A stretch of DNA of 64,000 nucleotides from Arsukibacterium ikkense (GCF_000987775.1 NZ_LAHO01000005.1:124001-188000); one strand, 5' to 3'; shown: positions 24,437 through 33,898, numbered from the stretch's first letter. Numbers and translations are program-made. Notes: generated by a model not told the origin, from the sequence alone.

Positions 24437-25786
24437 TTGTCCAATCTTATTATTGCAAAATTCGGTGGCACCAGTGTCGCTGATTTTGAGGCGATGTCAC
24501 GTTGTGCCGACATTATTCTGGCCAATGCCGCAATACGCGTAGTGGTGGTCAGTGCCAGTTCTGGCGTCACCAATCTGTTAGTTGAAATTACCAAAACCAC
24601 TAATGTAACCGAGCGCTACGACGCTTACGCCGGTATTGAAGCAATTACCCTGGCTGTATTAAACCACCTGGCTCAGCCAGAGCAGGTTGCGCAGGCGATT
24701 GAATTGTTGCTGGCAGAACTGAAAGCCCTGATTGAAAATGGCGGTGCAGTATACAGCAGCGCTCATAAAGATCTTATTCAGTCATTTGGTGAGCGCTTAA
24801 GTTCGGCCTTATTCAGTCAGGTGCTGAGCGAACGTGGTGCTAAGGCGCAGTGTTTTGATATTCGAAGGGTAATGCGCACCGACAGCCGTTTTGGCCGGGC
24901 GGAGCCACAGGTTAAGCAAATAGCTGAGCTGGCCGAAGTGCATTTGCAGCCATTAATAGCCGAGCAGCGTATTGTTACTCAGGGCTTTATTGGCCAGGAC
25001 GAGTTTGAGCAAACTACAACGCTTGGTCGTGGCGGGTCCGATTACAGTGCAGCCTTACTGGCCGAAGCGTTGCAGGCCGACACCGTACAAATCTGGACCG
25101 ATGTCGTCGGGATATTTACCACTGATCCACGCTTAACCGATCAGGCCCGCTGCATTGCTGAAATCAGTTTTGATGAGGCGGCCGAAATGGCCACCTTCGG
25201 AGCCAAGGTGCTACATCCTGCCACCTTAATACCGGCTATGCGGCGCAATATCGCGGTGTTTGTGGGTTCCAGCCGCGAACCACAAGCTGGTGGTACCTGG
25301 ATAGCCAAGGAAGTACAACAACGGCCACCGTATCGGGCTATTGCGCTGCGTAAGTCGCAAACCCTGATCACCGTAAAAAGCCCCGACATGTTGCATGCTG
25401 CCGGCTTTTTAGCCCGGGTGTTCGATATTTTAAGCCGGCACCAGATCTCAGTCGATTTGGTAACCACCTCCGAAATCAGTGTGGCGCTAACCCTGGATGA
25501 AGGCGGCATGACCAGTGCCTTTAGCCATGCAGTAGAACCAGCTTTGCTGGAATTGCGGGCTTTTTGTGACGTGGTGGTAGAGCAGGGCTTAAGCCTGGTG
25601 GCAGTGATTGGTAATCATTTACACAGCAGCAAAGGCATTACCGGTGAGCTGTTTCAAACTCTGGAGCGGATTAACATGCGGCTGATTTGCCATGGTGCGT
25701 CCAAGCATAACCTGTGCTTTTTAGTGCAGGATGCCGATGCACCTGGAGTCGTTAAACAACTGCACTCACGTTTATTTAGCCTCTGA
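24437..25786 (+). CDS. lysC: Lysine-sensitive aspartate kinase
   Basis: 449 residues, monofunctional. It begins with TTG at 24437 preceded by TAAGGAG at 9 nt. The KFGGTSV motif is at 8-14; the kinase domain fills about 1-285 (with FGERLSSALF and GRGGSDYSAAL) and two ACT domains follow. It phosphorylates aspartate, the first step to lysine, threonine and methionine. The lysine riboswitch upstream and the length fit the LysC (AKIII) type. A terminator follows 12 bp after the stop. Confidence 0.95.
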   Translation: MSNLIIAKFGGTSVADFEAMSRCADIILANAAIRVVVVSASSGVTNLLVEITKTTNVTERYDAYAGIEAITLAVLNHLAQPEQVAQAIELLLAELKALIENGGAVYSSAHKDLIQSFGERLSSALFSQVLSERGAKAQCFDIRRVMRTDSRFGRAEPQVKQIAELAEVHLQPLIAEQRIVTQGFIGQDEFEQTTTLGRGGSDYSAALLAEALQADTVQIWTDVVGIFTTDPRLTDQARCIAEISFDEAAEMATFGAKVLHPATLIPAMRRNIAVFVGSSREPQAGGTWIAKEVQQRPPYRAIALRKSQTLITVKSPDMLHAAGFLARVFDILSRHQISVDLVTTSEISVALTLDEGGMTSAFSHAVEPALLELRAFCDVVVEQGLSLVAVIGNHLHSSKGITGELFQTLERINMRLICHGASKHNLCFLVQDADAPGVVKQLHSRLFSL

Positions 25787-25797
25787 TAGCCGCATCA

Positions 25798-25831
25798 GGG
25801 CATTAGTGCCAATTTAGCCTAATGCCCTTTT
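25798..25831 (+). terminator. Terminator of lysC
   Basis: GGGCATTAG (25798-25806) and CTAATGCCC (25819-25827) form the stem, followed by TTTT. Confidence 0.82.
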
Positions 25832-25835
25832 GCAA

Positions 25836-27686
25836 CTAATCTGCTTGGCGCTGATCAGCTGCTATCCAGCTATCAATGCGTTGCTGCAACAAATGTAGCG
25901 GTAACGCGGCGCCACCCAGCACAATGTCATGAAACTTAACGATATCAAATTCGTCTTTAAAATGCGCCTGAGCTTGTGAGCGCATGCTCAGTATTTCATT
26001 CATGCCAATTTTAAAGGCAGTAGCCTGCCCTGGAAACATCAGATAGCGCTGCACTTCCGCAATAATGGCATTGTCATTAATCGGGGTGTACTGACGGAAG
26101 TAGTCGACTGCTTGTTGCTCTGTCCACTGCTTTTCATGTAAGCCGGTATCGACCACAAGACGCACGGCACGCCATATCTCTGTCATCAAACGGCCAAATT
26201 CATTGTAGGGATCCTGGTAGGCGCCCATTTCTTTAGCCAGAAATTCAGCATAGAGTGCCCAGCCTTCGGTGTATACCGTAGAGCGGGCTGACCGTCTGAA
26301 AGTGGGTAAGTGCAGCAGCTGCTGGGCTATCGATATTTGCAGGTGATGACCAGGCAGCCCCTCGTGATAGGCAATAGCTTCCATTTCAGGTTTGGGCATC
26401 GCAGCCATATCAGCCAGGTGGGCATAATAAACACCAGGTGTTGAGCCATCAGGGCTGCCGGCCATATAGTGCTGCGCGGCACCGGCTTGCTCACGGTAGG
26501 CTTCAACCCGCCTTACCTCTAATGGAGCGCTGGGCAGTAAACCAAAATAGTCAGGTAGCTTTTGTTCAATTTTTGCCAGATAAGATCTGGAATCAGCCAG
26601 ATAGGCTTGTCTGCCTTCGTCGGTATCCGGGTAAAAAAACCGGGGATCCTGGCGAATAAAATTGAAAAAATCAGCTAAAGAGCCGGTAAATTTCAGCTGT
26701 TGTTTCAGCTGGTCCATTTCGGCCGTTAAACGTTTTACTTCCGTTAAACCCAGCTGATGGATCGCCTCTGCTGTCATCTTGGTGCTGGTATGAAAGGCTA
26801 ACTGGTAGGCATAGTAGTCTTTGCCATTCGGCCGTTGCCATATCCCGCTGTTAATTGGTGGAGCCAGAGCAATACTGGCGTTACTCCAGTTAATCAGTTG
26901 CTGATAGGCCGGTGCAACCTGCTGTAAAAGCGCCTTTTGCGCGGCTTTTTTTAATGCATCGGCTTGAACGTCGTTAATCAGGGCCTGCTGCTGCAAACCG
27001 GTGATCTTGCTCAGCGTGTCCTGCCATAATGGTGCCGCATCACCGTCATTAAAAGGCTGGCCAGTGAGCAATCTTTTACTTTGTTCGGCAATAGCTTGCA
27101 GTGCAAAGGCTGGATAAATTACCCCATGTTCGACATTTGCCGCAGCCCGCTCGGTCAACTGGCTAATCGCTCTGCCAAGATGATTAAGCCGGCTGATGTA
27201 ATCCCACATATCCTGCTCAGTTTCAACCCGATGGCTGTTGATCAGAAACTGCGGTAAAGAGGCATGCAGCGAAAACATTTGGTTGAAAATATAGTCAGCA
27301 TGCCTGAATTTATGGCCTTGCTCTGCCATTTGCTGCTGATACAGCCATAAATCATAAGAGGTTCGGGTTTCGGTATCGAGTAATTCTGGATTAAACTCCG
27401 CGATCATCTGGGCGGTCACTGTGTCGAGCCACATTTGCCGCTGGATCAGCGCCTGTTCACTGAAGTCGTCCAGCTTGTCGTAATCTTGTTTGCTGCCGGC
27501 GCGGCTAAGCTGCATCGGGCTTTGCTGTTGTTGTTGGCGGAATGTATCTTCAAACCATTGGTTCAGTCTGGCACTTTCACGTTGCACGGTCTGGACGTTT
27601 TGGCGTATCGCAGTATCTGCAGTGCAGGCGGGAAAAGTTACAAAAGCACTGCTACAGACTAAAAAGCCGAGTATGTAGGTTTTCAT
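25836..27686 (-). CDS. DUF885-family zinc-dependent lipoprotein
   Basis: 616 residues. A signal peptide with possible lipobox (FPAC, Cys21) precedes a mostly helical protein of the DUF885 family. These are thermolysin/M32-like metallopeptidase relatives. The HEGLPGHH motif (about residue 430) is the zinc site, with a downstream Glu in TEGWALYAE. Activity of this group is largely untested. Its ribosome site lies inside a long inverted repeat (27697-27770), a possible translational control. Confidence 0.85.
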   Translation of the reverse strand: MKTYILGFLVCSSAFVTFPACTADTAIRQNVQTVQRESARLNQWFEDTFRQQQQQSPMQLSRAGSKQDYDKLDDFSEQALIQRQMWLDTVTAQMIAEFNPELLDTETRTSYDLWLYQQQMAEQGHKFRHADYIFNQMFSLHASLPQFLINSHRVETEQDMWDYISRLNHLGRAISQLTERAAANVEHGVIYPAFALQAIAEQSKRLLTGQPFNDGDAAPLWQDTLSKITGLQQQALINDVQADALKKAAQKALLQQVAPAYQQLINWSNASIALAPPINSGIWQRPNGKDYYAYQLAFHTSTKMTAEAIHQLGLTEVKRLTAEMDQLKQQLKFTGSLADFFNFIRQDPRFFYPDTDEGRQAYLADSRSYLAKIEQKLPDYFGLLPSAPLEVRRVEAYREQAGAAQHYMAGSPDGSTPGVYYAHLADMAAMPKPEMEAIAYHEGLPGHHLQISIAQQLLHLPTFRRSARSTVYTEGWALYAEFLAKEMGAYQDPYNEFGRLMTEIWRAVRLVVDTGLHEKQWTEQQAVDYFRQYTPINDNAIIAEVQRYLMFPGQATAFKIGMNEILSMRSQAQAHFKDEFDIVKFHDIVLGGAALPLHLLQQRIDSWIAADQRQAD

Positions 27687-27696
27687 TATCGTTATT

Positions 27697-27770
27697 CCTT
27701 CATTTTTGTCTGATTAACGCTTGTACGTAATATGCTGTTCGGTTGCAATGGCGTTTAGACAAAATGAAGG
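27697..27770 (-). promoter_or_regulatory. Long inverted repeat enclosing the DUF885 ribosome binding site
   Basis: CCTTCATTTT-GTCT (27757-27770 on the minus strand) is the inverse of AGACAAAAATGAAGG (27697-27711), 14 pairs with one bulged base. A second inner pair AACGC/GCGTT lies within the loop. In the transcript the downstream arm contains the AAGGA ribosome site for DUF885, so folding would block it. Whether transcripts read through from the symporter gene upstream or start within the loop is not visible. Confidence 0.5.
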
Positions 27771-27799
27771 CTTTTTCCGATGTAACTGAAAACGTTATT

Positions 27800-29023
27800 T
27801 TAATTAGCCAGAACGGGGTTGTCGCTTACCAGCCCCTCCGACCGACCAACGATTAACGCTACCATGGTATCGCCGGTTACATTGGTGGCGGTGCGCATCA
27901 TATCGATAATGCGGTCAACCGCAGCAATAAAAGCGATACCTTCCAGCGGTAAGCCCACCACGCTTAAAGTGACAGTTAACATCACCATTGCAGTGCCTGG
28001 CACGCCGGCAGTGCCCAGTGATGCCAGGGTAGCCGTGCCAGCAATAAGCACATAATCCAGCGCATCCAGCGGAATACCATAAATATGGGCAATAAAAATA
28101 GCGGCGATGGCCGGAAAAATGCCGCCGCAGCCGTCCATATTAATAGTGGCACCGAGCGGCAGCACAAAGCTGGCATAGCTGGGGGACACTTTTAAATCTT
28201 CGGTAACCACTTTATGGGTAACGGGTAGGGTGCCATAGCTACTGGCGCTGCTGTAGGCAACCAGTTGTGCGGGTAACACGGCTTTGAAAAACTGCCGCAT
28301 ACCCATGCCGCCAAACAGTTTAACCAGGCCGCCGTACACCACAATGATATGAATAAAGCAGGCAATATAAATAGCAATGATAAATTGGCTAAGTGGCAGC
28401 AGGGTGGCTAAACCAAAACTGCCAACCGCCCAGGCCATTAAACCAAATACGCCAAAGGGGGTGAGTTGCATTACCATGCGGGTGATCTGATACATAATTT
28501 CGGCACCGGCATGCACCACTTTTTTCATCGGCTCGGCTTTTTCGCCCACCACGTTAATGGCAATACCCACCAGGCTGGCAAACACAATAATCTGCAGCAC
28601 ATTGCCATTTACCAGCGCCGCGACCGGGTTGGTGGGGATTAAACCGGTAATCACATCAGCAACCGGTGGAATAGTGCGCTCGCGCACTTCGCCGGCGGTT
28701 AGTTGCAGCGCATCGCCCCAGTTCATTAAGCTACCAACGGTTAAGCCGATTAAGCTGGCGATAAGCGCGGTGAATAAAAACAGCCCTATGGTTTTGCCAG
28801 CCAGCCGGCCCATTTTCTGGTTGTCGGCCAGTGAGGTGATACTGGTAATAAGGGCGAAAAAAACCAGTGGCACCACTAGCATGCGGATGGCATTAATAAA
28901 CAAAGTACCCAGAGGCTTAAACACGGTAGCAGTTTCGCCCAGCGTGACGCCAGCCAGTACCCCAAGAATTAATGCACCCAACACCCGTTGCCAAAAAGGA
29001 ATCGCAAACCAGAAAGCAAACAT
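27800..29023 (-). CDS. Dicarboxylate/amino-acid:cation symporter (SDF/DAACS family)
   Basis: 407 residues, about eight membrane helices plus two re-entrant hairpins. Family signatures are present: the serine-rich SSASSYGTLPVT hairpin, NMDGCG in helix 7, the GTAGVPGTA hairpin, and DRIIDMMRTATNVTGD in helix 8. Members carry glutamate/aspartate or C4-dicarboxylates with Na+ or H+. The Asp-rich helix 8 with TATNVTGD suggests amino-acid rather than DctA-type specificity, but this is not decisive. It follows the queC terminator on the same strand and is probably transcribed alone. Confidence 0.9.
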   Translation of the reverse strand: MFAFWFAIPFWQRVLGALILGVLAGVTLGETATVFKPLGTLFINAIRMLVVPLVFFALITSITSLADNQKMGRLAGKTIGLFLFTALIASLIGLTVGSLMNWGDALQLTAGEVRERTIPPVADVITGLIPTNPVAALVNGNVLQIIVFASLVGIAINVVGEKAEPMKKVVHAGAEIMYQITRMVMQLTPFGVFGLMAWAVGSFGLATLLPLSQFIIAIYIACFIHIIVVYGGLVKLFGGMGMRQFFKAVLPAQLVAYSSASSYGTLPVTHKVVTEDLKVSPSYASFVLPLGATINMDGCGGIFPAIAAIFIAHIYGIPLDALDYVLIAGTATLASLGTAGVPGTAMVMLTVTLSVVGLPLEGIAFIAAVDRIIDMMRTATNVTGDTMVALIVGRSEGLVSDNPVLAN

Positions 29024-29066
29024 AAGCCACCGCTATATCAAAAAGTTACACTATTATAGAGACTAC

Positions 29067-29091
29067 AAAAGCGGCCACAAGGCCGCTTTTT
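29067..29091 (-). terminator. Terminator of queC
   Basis: AAAAGCGGCC, ACAA loop, GGCCGCTTTTT: a 10-bp stem with U-tracts in both directions, 41 bp after the queC stop. Confidence 0.85.
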
Positions 29092-29131
29092 CTATATGTT
29101 ATAACTACAGGTTCTGGATCTAAGCTGACTG

Positions 29132-29788
29132 TTATTCGTAGGGAAGCGGATCGGCAGTGTTATTCAGATTAAACGCTTCTAAGCGCTCCTGGCAGGAGCC
29201 ACATTTGCCGCAGGCTTTGTCGCGGCCGTTGTAGCAGGTCCAGGTTTTGCTGTAATCGAGCCCCATGGCCAGGCCGTCAGCTAAAATTTCAATTTTGGTT
29301 TGATACAAATAAGGGCTGACAATATCAACCGGCTGATAGTTGGCTATCTGGCAGACATCATTCATTTTCTGCACGAATTCAGGCCGGCAATCCGGATAGA
29401 TAAAGTGATCGCCAGAGTGTGCGCCGTAATACACTGCCCGGGCGCCAATAGAATCGGCATAACCTACCGCCAGCGATAATAAAATCATATTGCGATTGGG
29501 TACTATGGTCGATTTCATATTGTCGGCTGCGTAGTGGCCTTCGGGTACGTCGATGTCACTGGTGAGTGACGAGCCACTTATCAGCTGGTTTATTGCCGAA
29601 ATATCGACGATTTTATGCTTGATATTCAGCTCTTTACACACATTTGCTGCACATATCAGTTCTTTAACATGACGCTGACCATAATTAAAAGATAAGGCAT
29701 AAACGTCGTGGCCGGCAGCTACTGCTTTATGTAGCACGGTAAATGAATCCATACCGCCAGAATAAATAACCACAACTTTTTGGCTCAT
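29132..29788 (-). CDS. queC: 7-cyano-7-deazaguanine (preQ0) synthase
   Basis: 218 residues. The ATP-pyrophosphatase loop SGGMDS is at 10-15, and the four zinc cysteines are at 185, 193, 196 and 199 ([15 protein letters not shown]). It makes preQ0 from 7-carboxy-7-deazaguanine, ATP and ammonia in queuosine synthesis. It is divergent from queE, the enzyme for the preceding step, across 96 bp. Confidence 0.96.
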   Translation of the reverse strand: MSQKVVVIYSGGMDSFTVLHKAVAAGHDVYALSFNYGQRHVKELICAANVCKELNIKHKIVDISAINQLISGSSLTSDIDVPEGHYAADNMKSTIVPNRNMILLSLAVGYADSIGARAVYYGAHSGDHFIYPDCRPEFVQKMNDVCQIANYQPVDIVSPYLYQTKIEILADGLAMGLDYSKTWTCYNGRDKACGKCGSCQERLEAFNLNNTADPLPYE

Positions 29789-29884
29789 CTTTGTCTCTCT
29801 CTGTATAATAGCGGATAAATAGGTCGCGCATTGTACTTGAACATCGCGGTCAGATCACCTGCTTGTACTTAAGGAACCCGCGGC

Positions 29885-30553
29885 TTGCTGTATAAGGTTA
29901 ACGAAATTTTTGAAACTATTCAGGGTGAAGGCAGCTTTACTGGTGTACCTGCCATTTTTATCCGGCTGCAAGGCTGCCCGGTAGGTTGTAGCTGGTGTGA
30001 TACCAAACATACCTGGGCAGTAAACCCGGATTTACAGGTGAAACTTGATTCGGTCATGGCGAAGTCTGCCGAGACTGAGCAGTGGGCAGCGATAACTGCC
30101 GAACAACTACTGGCGCTATTTCAGGAAAAGGGCTATCAGGCACGGCATGTGGTGATTACCGGCGGCGAGCCCTGTATGTACGATTTAAACCCCTTGTGCA
30201 ATACGCTGCATGCTGCAGGTTATCAAACGCAGATTGAAACCAGCGGGACTTTTGCCGTACAGGTTCCGGCCAAAAGCTGGGTGACAGTGTCACCCAAAGT
30301 CAATATGAAAGGTGGCTACAAAGTATTACAGAGTGCGCTGGACCGGGCTGACGAAATAAAACACCCGGTCGCCATGGACAAGCATATTGAGCAATTGTTG
30401 CAATTACTGCAACAAACCGATATAAGCAATAAGCTGATTTATTTACAACCGATAAGCCAGCAAGCTAAAGCAACGGCGCTGGCTATTAGCTACTGTAAAA
30501 AATATAACTGGCGGTTAAGTGTACAAGTGCATAAATATATAGGAATTGCGTGA
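29885..30553 (+). CDS. queE: 7-carboxy-7-deazaguanine synthase (radical SAM)
   Basis: 222 residues, beginning with TTG at 29885 (AAGGAA at 8 nt upstream). The radical-SAM cluster CPVGCSWC uses Cys31, Cys35 and Cys38, the CX3CX2C of the family. FETIQGEG at the N-terminus and VITGGEP are diagnostic. It converts 6-carboxy-tetrahydropterin to 7-carboxy-7-deazaguanine. Its stop overlaps the start of the next gene (TGATG). Confidence 0.95.
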   Translation: MLYKVNEIFETIQGEGSFTGVPAIFIRLQGCPVGCSWCDTKHTWAVNPDLQVKLDSVMAKSAETEQWAAITAEQLLALFQEKGYQARHVVITGGEPCMYDLNPLCNTLHAAGYQTQIETSGTFAVQVPAKSWVTVSPKVNMKGGYKVLQSALDRADEIKHPVAMDKHIEQLLQLLQQTDISNKLIYLQPISQQAKATALAISYCKKYNWRLSVQVHKYIGIA

Positions 30554-30975
30554 TGCCGCCGACGATTGAAGCTTTTTTTCAGCAATATGCCGATGCTTAC
30601 TGCCAATATCAAACCGACCAATTGCTGCAGATGTTTTCATTGCCGTGTATGTTGCTGACCGACAGCAGCAAGCATGTGATATTAGAGCAGCAAATGGGGC
30701 GAAGTTTGCTTGAACGCTTGTTTAAGGCTTATCAGCAACTGCAAATGGATCATTTGCGGCATGAAATCACCAGTATGGTTAAACTGTCTGACTCGCTGTA
30801 TTTTGTCAGTGTACAAGGGCGGTTTTATCTGGCCGATAACCGCCTGTTATTGCAATGCCATACTTCTTACACGCTGCAAAAACAGAGCGATGGCTGGAAG
30901 ATTGTGGCAGTGGTGATGGATGATGAGGAGCAGGAATTGCAGCGGCTAGGTATTATGCTCGAGCCAGTTTTGTAA
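30553..30975 (+). CDS. NTF2/SnoaL-like small protein
   Basis: 140 residues from the ATG at 30553, which overlaps the queE stop; a GTG one codon earlier is also possible. The pattern (N-terminal helices with FFQQYADAYCQYQTDQLLQMF, then strands ending in DGWKIVAVVMDDEEQ) is that of NTF2-like cone folds. No catalytic signature stands out. Likely translationally coupled to queE. The last 30 bp overlap convergently with the LON-domain gene. Confidence 0.7.
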   Translation: MPPTIEAFFQQYADAYCQYQTDQLLQMFSLPCMLLTDSSKHVILEQQMGRSLLERLFKAYQQLQMDHLRHEITSMVKLSDSLYFVSVQGRFYLADNRLLLQCHTSYTLQKQSDGWKIVAVVMDDEEQELQRLGIMLEPVL

Positions 30976-31527
30976 TGCTTCCAGGCAGGTTAAGGGGTCG
31001 TGCTCAGCGGACAATTTCTGTTTTAAACCAGGCTGCATCGGCATTAATTCAAGCCAACGTGACGCCAGCCAACTGGCATTGTCTAATTGGGGCTGTGGAT
31101 AAAGCTGTTGTAGTTGCGGGTATTCTGCCAACAGATGCGACAGTGATGTTGCCAAGTCGGAATAGCGTGGCCCCAGCGGAATTTCTGGCCAGCTGTCAAG
31201 CTCAGTAACCTGAGCAATATTCAGACTATCCTCTTCCTGCCAACGCTGATTAATCTGTACCCGGCCAATACCTTTGACGGTTATTCCTAATAAACCATCG
31301 GCTAATTGCTCAAAGTCTGCTATTTCTACTTCGGTAGCCAACGGCAAAATACGATCTTTGTGCTGCTGGGTAACAAAAGGATTTAACAGCGCCATAGCAA
31401 AGCCTCGCTTGCCAAGGCCCGCTTCTTTAACCAGCCGGATGTAACGCTTTTCAAATAGCCGTAAGCGCATTTTGCCGCCAGGTAAAATAAAACTGCTTAA
31501 TGGAAATAGTGCCAGTTGTTTACTCAT
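30946..31527 (-). CDS. LON substrate-binding-domain protein
   Basis: 193 residues matching the N-terminal (substrate-binding) domain of Lon protease without ATPase or protease domains. It starts LALFPLSSFILPGGKMRLRLFEKRYIRLV, then GFAMALL, GLLGITVKGIGRV and a helical C-terminus. Stand-alone LON-domain proteins are common in proteobacteria; their role is unknown. Confidence 0.85.
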   Translation of the reverse strand: MSKQLALFPLSSFILPGGKMRLRLFEKRYIRLVKEAGLGKRGFAMALLNPFVTQQHKDRILPLATEVEIADFEQLADGLLGITVKGIGRVQINQRWQEEDSLNIAQVTELDSWPEIPLGPRYSDLATSLSHLLAEYPQLQQLYPQPQLDNASWLASRWLELMPMQPGLKQKLSAEHDPLTCLEALQNWLEHNT

Positions 31528-31710
31528 ACTACCGATTATTAACTTTTGGTTGCTGCAGATGCTGTTAATACGGCTGCTCAGCTCTAACAGATCGGCTGCT
31601 GTTGCTTATTTCCTTTAAAGCCAGACTGGCTATTTTAGTAAAGCCTGATAGATTTATAAAGTAAGCGATGCTGCTGCGCGCTGTAACTACCGGTAATAAA
31701 TGAGGTAAAT

Positions 31711-32472
31711 ATGCAGTCGTTCCTTCGTTATCTCGTCACTCTGCCGTTGCTGCTTGCCACCAGCCATTTGGTGATGGCTTCGGCTCAGCCAACACAGTTA
31801 CGTGCGGCGGTCAGTGACTCGAATACTCCGCCTTATGCTATTTTTGATGCTTCTGGCAAGCTAAGCAGCGGCTTAAGTAAAGATATTCTTGATGAGTTGG
31901 CGGTGCTGAGCAAACTGGAGATCCTTTATCTGGATTTACCCAGAGCGCGGATTGAAGGCTGGCTGGAAACAGGTCAGGTCGACATTGCCTGTTTTTTAAA
32001 CCCGGACTGGGTTGCCCAGCCGGGGTTGTATGAATGGAGCCCGCCGCTATTTGCCACCCAGCAACTGTTTATCCGCAGGGCTGACAGTCCAGCCATTACG
32101 GCACTGCCTGATTTGGCCGGCAAACGGGTAGGGACTACCCGGGGCTTTACTTACCCTGAACTGGAGCAGGTATTTGCCCTTGGTGATGTGATCCGCGATG
32201 ATGCGCATACCTTACAGAGTAATTTGCAACGGCTGGAGCAGGGCCGGCTTGATGTGGTAATGAGTGTCGATTTGTCCTATTACTTTTTTATGAGCCAGGG
32301 CGGACTGGGACACTTTGGGGCAGACCCTATCTGGTCGGAACCGCCATCAGTATACTGTGCAATAAGCCGCTACAATCCCCAGCTTGCAGCGCAGTTGCGC
32401 ACCGGACTGGAGCAATTAGTCAGTAGCCAGTTTATTAACCTGCAGTTACGCCGTTATAAAGGCCATCATTAA
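31711..32472 (+). CDS. Periplasmic solute-binding protein (SBP family 3 type)
   Basis: 253 residues. The signal peptide is cut near ASA. The two-lobed amino-acid-binding fold is recognisable (LRAAVSDSNTPPYAIFD, LSSGLSKDILDELA, LAGKRVGTTRGFTYPEL, GRLDVVMSVDLSYYFF). There are no permease or ATPase genes next to it, so it may be an orphan sensor-like binding protein, as is common in Alteromonadales. Confidence 0.8.
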   Translation: MQSFLRYLVTLPLLLATSHLVMASAQPTQLRAAVSDSNTPPYAIFDASGKLSSGLSKDILDELAVLSKLEILYLDLPRARIEGWLETGQVDIACFLNPDWVAQPGLYEWSPPLFATQQLFIRRADSPAITALPDLAGKRVGTTRGFTYPELEQVFALGDVIRDDAHTLQSNLQRLEQGRLDVVMSVDLSYYFFMSQGGLGHFGADPIWSEPPSVYCAISRYNPQLAAQLRTGLEQLVSSQFINLQLRRYKGHH

Positions 32473-32488
32473 ACCAAACCCTTGGCAG

Positions 32489-32929
32489 CTATTGCCTGGG
32501 GTCATCTTTTAGCCTGGGGATTTTCAAACCGAGTTCCATGCCGCGATAACGGGCATAGTAAGTGCAACCAACAAACATAATAGTGGCCAGCACCAGCTCA
32601 ATCAGTGCCAGCATTTGATACCAACCGGCGCTTACCCATAAGTTGGTTAAGCTATGCAGGAAATAGATCATCACAATAAAGTTGGCCCAGGCAAAGGTGT
32701 AGGCTTTACCTTTGATAATGCCATACATTGGCAACCAAAGTGGTAACCAAAGCAAAGCGGTACTGATTAATCTGTTGCCTGTTAGCTCACTGGTCTCACC
32801 ATAGCTGGCTGGCGCCAGCCACAGTAACCAGACTGGAATGAGCAGCCACAAGCCCCAATAGCCCAGGCGAGCCAGGATTAAATAAGTTTTAGTGCGTGGC
32901 GCCATCACCACTTCAGTTTGTTGATTCAT
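32489..32929 (-). CDS. DUF2069 inner-membrane protein
   Basis: 146 residues with four membrane helices and the motifs of DUF2069 (LARLGYWGLWLLIPVWLLWL, AYTFAWANFIVMIYFLHSLTN). It is the last gene of the arsC-like/wrbA operon, sharing one base of start/stop with wrbA (TAATG). The same trio occurs in Shewanella. Function unknown. Confidence 0.85.
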   Translation of the reverse strand: MNQQTEVVMAPRTKTYLILARLGYWGLWLLIPVWLLWLAPASYGETSELTGNRLISTALLWLPLWLPMYGIIKGKAYTFAWANFIVMIYFLHSLTNLWVSAGWYQMLALIELVLATIMFVGCTYYARYRGMELGLKIPRLKDDPRQ

Positions 32930-33513
32930 TATTTATCGAAACCTGCAGATTTTAATGCCATGCTCAATTGAGCAAGCCGCTTGCCAAAGGCCACAGCTAA
33001 ACGTTGTTCATCGACGCTCAGTTTGTTGTTGCCCTGTAAACCACTGACATGGGTAGGACCATAGGGGGTGCCACCTGTTTGGGTATTATGTAATTCAGGT
33101 TCAGCATAGGGAATGCCCATTAGTACCATACCATGGTGCAATAATGGCAGCATCATACTTAACAAATTGGCCTCGTTGCCGCCATGCATGCTACCCGAGG
33201 AGGTAAACACGCCTGCCGCCTTATTAATAAGTTCGCCTTTTAGCCAGGCGCTGCTGGTGTTGTCCCAAAATGCTTTGGCTTCCGCCGCCATATTGCCAAA
33301 GCGGACCGGGCTGCCAAAAGCCAGACCTTGGCACTGTGTTAAATCTGCATCGCTGACCAGCGGATGCCGACATGGCTGGGCGCTGTCGAAACTGGCAATA
33401 CAGCGGATCACGGCAGTGGCGCCAGCCTGAGCAATACCAATGGCTATTTTCTCAGCCAGTGCTGCCACGCTGCCGTGTTTTGAGTAGTAAAGTACCAGAA
33501 CCTGAGCCGTCAT
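32929..33513 (-). CDS. wrbA: WrbA-type NAD(P)H:quinone oxidoreductase
   Basis: 194 residues, flavodoxin-like fold. The FMN-binding loop YYSKHGSVAALAEKIA is at 9-24, and SPVRFGNMAAEAKAFWD plus SSGSMHGGNEANLLSMMLPLLHHGM are WrbA hallmarks. Members reduce quinones by two electrons, limiting redox cycling. Its start overlaps the arsC-like stop (TGATG). Confidence 0.9.
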   Translation of the reverse strand: MTAQVLVLYYSKHGSVAALAEKIAIGIAQAGATAVIRCIASFDSAQPCRHPLVSDADLTQCQGLAFGSPVRFGNMAAEAKAFWDNTSSAWLKGELINKAAGVFTSSGSMHGGNEANLLSMMLPLLHHGMVLMGIPYAEPELHNTQTGGTPYGPTHVSGLQGNNKLSVDEQRLAVAFGKRLAQLSMALKSAGFDK

Positions 33514-33860
33514 CAGAGAATGGCACTGATATTACTAAGCGGTCGGCCTATCGCTGCTTGCTCACCGTTCACGACGATGGGGCGTTCAATCAGCTTTGGA
33601 TGCTCGCTCATCGTATTAATCAATTGCTGTTCAGTCAGGGCCGGATTGTCTAGTTGCAGTTCGCGATATTCGGCTTCCTTGCTACGCAATAAGTTACGGG
33701 CCGGCATATTTAACCTTACTAACAGTGCCGTTAATTCCGCCGCAGTCGGTGGCGTTTTCAGATACTCAATAACGTGAAGCGCGGTTGGGGTATGCTGTTG
33801 CAAAAAGGCTAATGCCTCGCGGCTTTTTGAACAGCGCGGATTGTGATAAATGGTGATCAT
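33513..33860 (-). CDS. arsC: ArsC-family arsenate reductase (glutaredoxin-dependent)
   Basis: 115 residues. The active-site Cys10 sits in HNPRCSKSR, and the two Arg that hold arsenate lie in RNLLRSKEAEYREL and IERPIVVNGEQAAIGRP. This is the GSH/Grx type. With no arsB/arsR nearby it may serve general thiol chemistry, as in the YfgD/YffB group; the symbol is by family. It is first of the three-gene operon and starts 38 bp after the bepA stop. Confidence 0.82.
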   Translation of the reverse strand: MITIYHNPRCSKSREALAFLQQHTPTALHVIEYLKTPPTAAELTALLVRLNMPARNLLRSKEAEYRELQLDNPALTEQQLINTMSEHPKLIERPIVVNGEQAAIGRPLSNISAIL

Positions 33861-33898
33861 ATAATTTCCGTCAACTCTCTTTTGATAAGGTAAAGCCG

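Noticed and set aside
28557-29123. 188-residue plus-strand frame
   Set aside because: Antisense to the SDF symporter and running through the queC terminator.
29789-29884. Possible preQ1 riboswitch between queC and queE
   Set aside because: No recognisable preQ1 aptamer motifs; the space is a short divergent promoter region.
33513-33860. Arsenic resistance operon
   Set aside because: Only an ArsC-family protein is present, with wrbA and DUF2069; no arsR, arsB or acr3. The ArsA-like gene at 14686 is far away and cstA-linked.
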